Shown here piece by piece: positions 5,708 to 9,187 of a stretch of 9,187 nucleotides of DNA. Source of the stretch: Holosporales bacterium (lineage in GTDB: Bacteria; Pseudomonadota; Alphaproteobacteria; BNTO01); the NCBI GenBank assembly GCA_031273545.1, contig JAISRQ010000013.1, forward strand, positions 1 to 9,187, given 5' to 3'. The notes beneath the pieces are model-generated. The model saw only the letters and a list, made by a program, of their open reading frames with translations, did no database searches and was not told the origin of the DNA. The position numbers were made by a program, and so were the translations under genes. The stretch's first letter is position 1; each line of letters begins with the position of its first letter.

Positions 5708-8275
5708 TTAAAAGCTGAGCTTCGATCCAACTAACACTGCCGTCCCCCTATTCTTTAACGGTTTCGCGTTCTCGTCATATACAGCTACTCCCTTGGCCGT
5801 GCTCAAGTCAATGTGGTCTACCTCCGCAAAAATTTGGACTCCAGAAGCAACATTGCAATCCACAGAAATCGCGTGAATCACCCCCCTCGAATAATCATAA
5901 TTAGTTACCCTGCGCCGCAAGCTGTGTCGCGCATACCCAATGTCTATGCACCCAACCGTATATTTCCCGCCCACATTCCAAACGCGCCCCGCATCTCCAA
6001 GTTCACTTCCAAACCGACCCAATCGGTCTGAGCTAAATTTTGTCGGCAACATAGTCTGTTCGCCGTTGTTTATAATGCCCGCAGCAATTTTCAAATTTTT
6101 GTACTTCATTGACCAAGTCGCGTGATATGACATGCTTCTTTTTAAGTTTAATTCTCTGCTTATTGAAGAAATCACATCGCTTTCGTATATATTCTCTGAC
6201 GCAAACGTATCTGGAACTTCTACCATTAAGGTACACTGCTCACTAACCCCAACAAGAGCCGCCGTAACTTCGCAGTCCTTTACGCTTTGTGTAAAGTTAA
6301 CTCCCAATGCAAAATTATGTCGCTTTTTCATATCACCGGTAGGCTGTACCCCATTGTCGTTACTGTTCCCGTAATTTGCCTCATTCAGGTCTCCCCAACC
6401 TTCGTGCTTCGGATTTGGGCAATAGCCTACGCCAAATTGAAACCCAGCCAAACGCGGAGAATTGTACACAATTTTCGTTGCTCGCTTCGAGTACCCAATG
6501 AGGTGGTGTGTATGCGGAAGCCCGCTTACCTTGCACAGCAACCCCCACAAGGATCCATCAACGCCCCCCGTTCCCCCAACAAGCCATGTCGCATCGTCCG
6601 TATATTTCGCCTCAGGTCCCTTTAAGTTCCCCATCTGCAAAGACCCGTACTGATGAGCCAGCTCCACATAGTGGTCCATCATGCTTATGTCGCCTGAAAC
6701 GACCTGCAACGTCGCCGCATATTTGTATGAGAAATTGTCGAAAGCAAGCCCGGTAACTTCCCATGATAAGTCCGCCCAGCCCGTCCCTACGTGCAGGTCG
6801 CCATCCTTATCGTCGCGCGCATCCTCTTGCACAACCGCCCCAACATGCGAGCAAAACGACCCAGATAACTTTAGTTGCGGGGATTCCGTTGTCGTGACTA
6901 CGGATGCAGGAATCTCTTGATATTTATTACTTTCGTAAAACTTTGTTTCACCTTCGTTAAATACATTATTCGTTTCAATATCAGATACATCGCACTCTAC
7001 TAACTGAAATTGCTTTTTGTCTGGGGTCGTTTCTAAGTTTAAGACTTTGGCTTGGGAAGATGGTGACTCCAATGCTGGCTGATCTAATGCTGCAGGTTCC
7101 TTATCAACAGGCTCCTTGTCCGATGCAAGTTGTGCTACAGGTTCTTTTTCTGTAGCAAGCTTCGTCCCCGCCGCATTATCTGTCGTAAGCTTTGTAGCGT
7201 CCGCAAGCTTAGCTGCTGCATCCTTTTTCTCGACTTGCTCTAAATTATGAGCCCCAATACGAAGGAATTTATTCGAATGATTATTTTCCTGGTTCTTTAT
7301 ATCCACCACAGAAACTTGTTTCGCAACTACAGTCTCCTTATTTGCTGCATTCAGTTTCGCATTTTTCAATGGAGCTACTGTTTGTTTGGCTGCATCCTCA
7401 CGCCTTTTCTTTTCTTCCGCCTCCTTGCGCAATTTCTTTTCTTTTACGAGCTTTTGCATTAGTCGCACGTCCGCAATGTCTTCGTTTGTGGACTCTCCAT
7501 CGTCGCATGGAACATTCCTCAGCTCAAAAAGAGCAGACCCAGTCGGTACAACCACGCCATCCGTGTTTGCGTGCTCTTGCTTCTTCAAGTATTTACCAAG
7601 AATGGAATTGTCGTCTGATGATGGCGTGCCCCCTTTTCCTGTGTTGCTTGCGTCCCCTTTCGCGGCTCCGTCATTTCCTTCACCGCTGCCTGTCCCTTCA
7701 GTGGGGCTTTTTTCGCTCACAGCGCCGCTAGCCGTGCCTTTGTTTTCCGCTGCCTTTTCTTCTTCCGTTTTCATGGCTTCTGGGGTCCACAAAGGGCTTA
7801 TCTTTGGATGATCGCTTCTCGTTTCATCTTCCGCGTCATTCTCCTTTTTTGCATTCTTTGGCGCTTGCCTTAGCACTATCGCCTTTGTCTTTTGTTGCGT
7901 TTTCTGAATATTTACAGGGGGGATTTTTATAGTAACGTCTTTCGCTTTTCCAAATGAATTTTGCCCTTTGACGACGACAGCATTCTTTTCAATTACAATA
8001 TCCAATTGCTCTTTTTCCGAAAATAGCTGTGGATTTTTTTTATTTTTGCTGTCATTCTCCGTTTTCTTGTTGTCGCTATGCTCTGTCGCTTGTGCTCCAC
8101 ACGTCGGCAACGGCAGCGCCAACCCCAAAAGAAGTCCAACTTTTTGAGAAAACAAATGTCTGCAATTCCTGTTTTTTGTCTTCGTGTTCCTTTCGGCTCT
8201 AAGCCCCAAAAAACAACCGAAAGACAGGGTCTGCAAATTTATTTGAATGTTTTTGTAAATACGACTACTATTCAA
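5708..8275 (-). CDS. Porin-type outer-membrane protein with a long disordered N-terminal extension
   Basis: The C-terminal part, about residues 466-855, begins at PQLKLSGSF, has alternating beta-strand texture with Gly/Asn/Asp-rich loops, and ends LVGSKLSF. A general porin fold with terminal Phe is typical of alphaproteobacteria, forming a passive outer-membrane channel. Residues 45-57 (KVGLLLGLALPLP) with AQA at 61-63 look like a Sec signal, but about 42 residues precede it. Residues 64-465 are low in complexity: Lys/Glu-rich, Gly/Ser/Asn-rich (about 178-222), a charged helix KLVKEKKLRKEAEEKKRRED (275-294) and degenerate repeats (357-400). Ordinary porins have about 350-450 residues and lack this. 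No ATG is available near the 5' end. TTG 8275 has AAGGAG 16 bases upstream, while TTG 8155 would start just before the signal sequence. The gene is monocistronic and divergent from mraY. Confidence 0.75.
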   Translation of the reverse strand: MNSSRIYKNIQINLQTLSFGCFLGLRAERNTKTKNRNCRHLFSQKVGLLLGLALPLPTCGAQATEHSDNKKTENDSKNKKNPQLFSEKEQLDIVIEKNAVVVKGQNSFGKAKDVTIKIPPVNIQKTQQKTKAIVLRQAPKNAKKENDAEDETRSDHPKISPLWTPEAMKTEEEKAAENKGTASGAVSEKSPTEGTGSGEGNDGAAKGDASNTGKGGTPSSDDNSILGKYLKKQEHANTDGVVVPTGSALFELRNVPCDDGESTNEDIADVRLMQKLVKEKKLRKEAEEKKRREDAAKQTVAPLKNAKLNAANKETVVAKQVSVVDIKNQENNHSNKFLRIGAHNLEQVEKKDAAAKLADATKLTTDNAAGTKLATEKEPVAQLASDKEPVDKEPAALDQPALESPSSQAKVLNLETTPDKKQFQLVECDVSDIETNNVFNEGETKFYESNKYQEIPASVVTTTESPQLKLSGSFCSHVGAVVQEDARDDKDGDLHVGTGWADLSWEVTGLAFDNFSYKYAATLQVVSGDISMMDHYVELAHQYGSLQMGNLKGPEAKYTDDATWLVGGTGGVDGSLWGLLCKVSGLPHTHHLIGYSKRATKIVYNSPRLAGFQFGVGYCPNPKHEGWGDLNEANYGNSNDNGVQPTGDMKKRHNFALGVNFTQSVKDCEVTAALVGVSEQCTLMVEVPDTFASENIYESDVISSISRELNLKRSMSYHATWSMKYKNLKIAAGIINNGEQTMLPTKFSSDRLGRFGSELGDAGRVWNVGGKYTVGCIDIGYARHSLRRRVTNYDYSRGVIHAISVDCNVASGVQIFAEVDHIDLSTAKGVAVYDENAKPLKNRGTAVLVGSKLSF
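7088..7217 (-). repeat. Degenerate repeats (KLA.. and KEPV) in the porin extension
   Basis: The coding strand holds three KLA or KLT units, two DKEPV/EKEPV units and DKEPAAL. In the DNA, CAGGTTCCTT, CAGGCTCCTT and CAGGTTCTTT recur, as do three AAGCTT-containing units (near 7158, 7188 and 7205). All lie within the periplasmic or surface linker, so the array is probably a length-variable, unstructured spacer. Confidence 0.5.
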
Positions 8276-8291
8276 TGTGTTTGTAACTTAA

Positions 8292-8297
8292 CTCCTT
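8292..8297 (-). promoter_or_regulatory. Strong Shine-Dalgarno site upstream of the porin
   Basis: The minus strand reads AAGGAG here, a near-perfect ribosome-binding sequence. The first in-frame start codon, TTG at 8275, is 16 bases away instead of the usual 5-9. The only earlier in-frame codons after a TAA stop are GTT ACA AAC ACA. Either the spacing is unusual or the start codon has been altered. Confidence 0.5.
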
Positions 8298-8331
8298 CCC
8301 CACAGGAAAATGATTGCGCATATTTGGGAAT

Positions 8332-8358
8332 ATGACAATATGTAACCTGTGCTATATT
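8332..8358 (+). promoter_or_regulatory. Candidate extended -10 promoter for mraY
   Basis: ATGACA (8332-8337) is followed after 15 bases by TATATT (8353-8358), which carries a TGC extension just in front (8350-8352). Transcription would begin near 8365, leaving a leader of about 11 bases and no visible Shine-Dalgarno site before the ATG. mRNA with a very short leader is therefore possible. Confidence 0.35.
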
Positions 8359-8375
8359 TGGTAATAATACAAGAT

Positions 8376-9187
8376 ATGTTTTATACTTTTCTTTATCCAC
8401 TTAGTCCGGTATGTTCTTTCTTTAACGTCTTCAAATATTTGTCTGTACGAAGTATTGGAGCCTTACTTACTGCGCTTCTTATTGGGCTACTTTGTGGTAT
8501 GCCCGTCATTAATTTCTTAAAAAAGAAGCAAAAAAATGGCCAACCCATTCGTAGCGATGGTCCGGAGTCGCACTTAGCCAAAAGTGGCACAACGACCATG
8601 GGGGGTCTCCTCATCCTTGGCTCTACTATAATTAGTGTGCTTTTGTGGTGTGACCTGAAGAACGCATTTATTTGGTTGTCAATATTTGTTTTGCTTACGT
8701 TCGGGGCGATCGGGGCCTATGACGATTGGTTGAAGCTTTCTACGGGGAAGTCGAATGGGCTAAAGGCGAAGTGGAAGCTGTTGGCCCAAGTGGTGTCCTC
8801 GTTGGTTGTCGTGGCTGTTATATCAAAGTTAACTCCGCCGGAACTTTATTTGAGTGTGACGATCCCTTTCTTTAAAAATTTAGTTATATATTTTGGGTGG
8901 GCGTATTTTATTTGGGGCGTATTTGTTATTGCTGGCGCTTCAAATGCTGTGAACCTGACTGATGGGCTCGACGGCTTAGCTATCATGCCAGCCATTTATG
9001 TTGCGGGAAGCTTTGCTTTTATTAGTTATTTGGTGGGAAACGCTAAGTTTGCAAATTACTTGTATATTCATTCTATTCCTCAGGCAGGGGAGCTAACTGT
9101 ATTTTTGGCCGCATTAGTTGGCGGGAGCCTCGGGTTCCTGTGGTTCAATGCGCCTCCTGCAAAGATATTTATGGGGGATACAGGTTC
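8376..9187 (+). CDS. mraY: Phospho-N-acetylmuramoyl-pentapeptide transferase (3' partial)
   Basis: MraY transfers phospho-MurNAc-pentapeptide from UDP to undecaprenyl phosphate, making lipid I in the inner membrane for peptidoglycan synthesis. About 270 of the usual 360 residues are present before the window ends. The start MFYTFLYPL, then NVFKYLSVRS and ALLTALL, is standard, fixing ATG 8376. Family motifs are clear: SHLAKSGTTTMGG (residues 66-77), the Mg-binding pair Asp116-Asp117 in GAYDDWLK, NLTDGLDGLA (193-202) and FNAPPAKIFMGDTG (257-270). Several membrane helices alternate with these. The usual GTPTMGG signature has Thr in place of Pro73. In most bacteria mraY lies inside the dcw cluster behind murF, but here its upstream neighbour is a divergent porin 100 bases away. 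It thus starts a transcription unit, and downstream dcw genes may follow beyond the window. Confidence 0.95.
   Translation, partial: MFYTFLYPLSPVCSFFNVFKYLSVRSIGALLTALLIGLLCGMPVINFLKKKQKNGQPIRSDGPESHLAKSGTTTMGGLLILGSTIISVLLWCDLKNAFIWLSIFVLLTFGAIGAYDDWLKLSTGKSNGLKAKWKLLAQVVSSLVVVAVISKLTPPELYLSVTIPFFKNLVIYFGWAYFIWGVFVIAGASNAVNLTDGLDGLAIMPAIYVAGSFAFISYLVGNAKFANYLYIHSIPQAGELTVFLAALVGGSLGFLWFNAPPAKIFMGDTG

Noticed and set aside
7342..7811. Overlapping plus-strand open frames of 129 and 141 residues
   Set aside because: They are antisense to the low-complexity porin extension, which is stop-poor on the other strand, and encode biased Ser/Phe/Leu/Pro-rich sequence without motifs.

Overview
The window reads as a piece of an alphaproteobacterial chromosome, probably from a host-associated or intracellular lineage (Holosporales/Rickettsiales-like). 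That placement is an inference. It rests on a XerC of alphaproteobacterial style (ending in an AHPRA motif), an alphaproteobacterial-type porin, an RpoH-like sigma factor, low-to-moderate GC, and decayed genes beside candidate host-interaction genes.

Layout. Positions 1-102 hold the last residues of an outer-membrane beta-barrel protein. Positions 103-298 are a promoter region with a perfect TAGGTT-T-AACCTA palindrome. Positions 299-1002 hold an RpoH/sigma-70-like gene broken by a frameshift near 562, which also lacks the segment that normally joins regions 2 and 4. Positions 1073-2794 encode a 573-residue protein with an N-terminal hydrophobic segment. Its C-terminal half matches, in order, the motifs of the OspF/SpvC phosphothreonine lyases and of the lyase domain of class III/IV lanthipeptide synthetases. 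Immediately after it (2800-2838) is a short fragment encoding a papain-like cysteine-protease active-site motif (TQSPNDCG). Positions 2970-4073 encode XerC with an Ala/Asn/Pro repeat insert. Positions 4318-5424 encode an exported coiled-coil protein. A second, longer copy of the cysteine-protease fragment lies at 5432-5632. On the minus strand, 8275-5708 encodes a porin with an unusual N-terminal extension of about 400 residues. It diverges from mraY (8376 to the window end), a cell-wall gene cut by the window edge.

How the parts may work together. mraY, xerC and the porin are core or envelope genes. Between the upstream outer-membrane protein and the porin lies what looks like an accessory tract: sigma factor, candidate phosphothreonine lyase, cysteine-protease remnant, coiled-coil exported protein, second protease remnant. 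The two protease remnants share 23 of 27 bases, and three of the four differences are synonymous, so they look like relics of a coding gene family. The most interesting candidate is the exported phosphothreonine-lyase-like protein, which could act on host phosphoproteins. No function here has been tested by database search.
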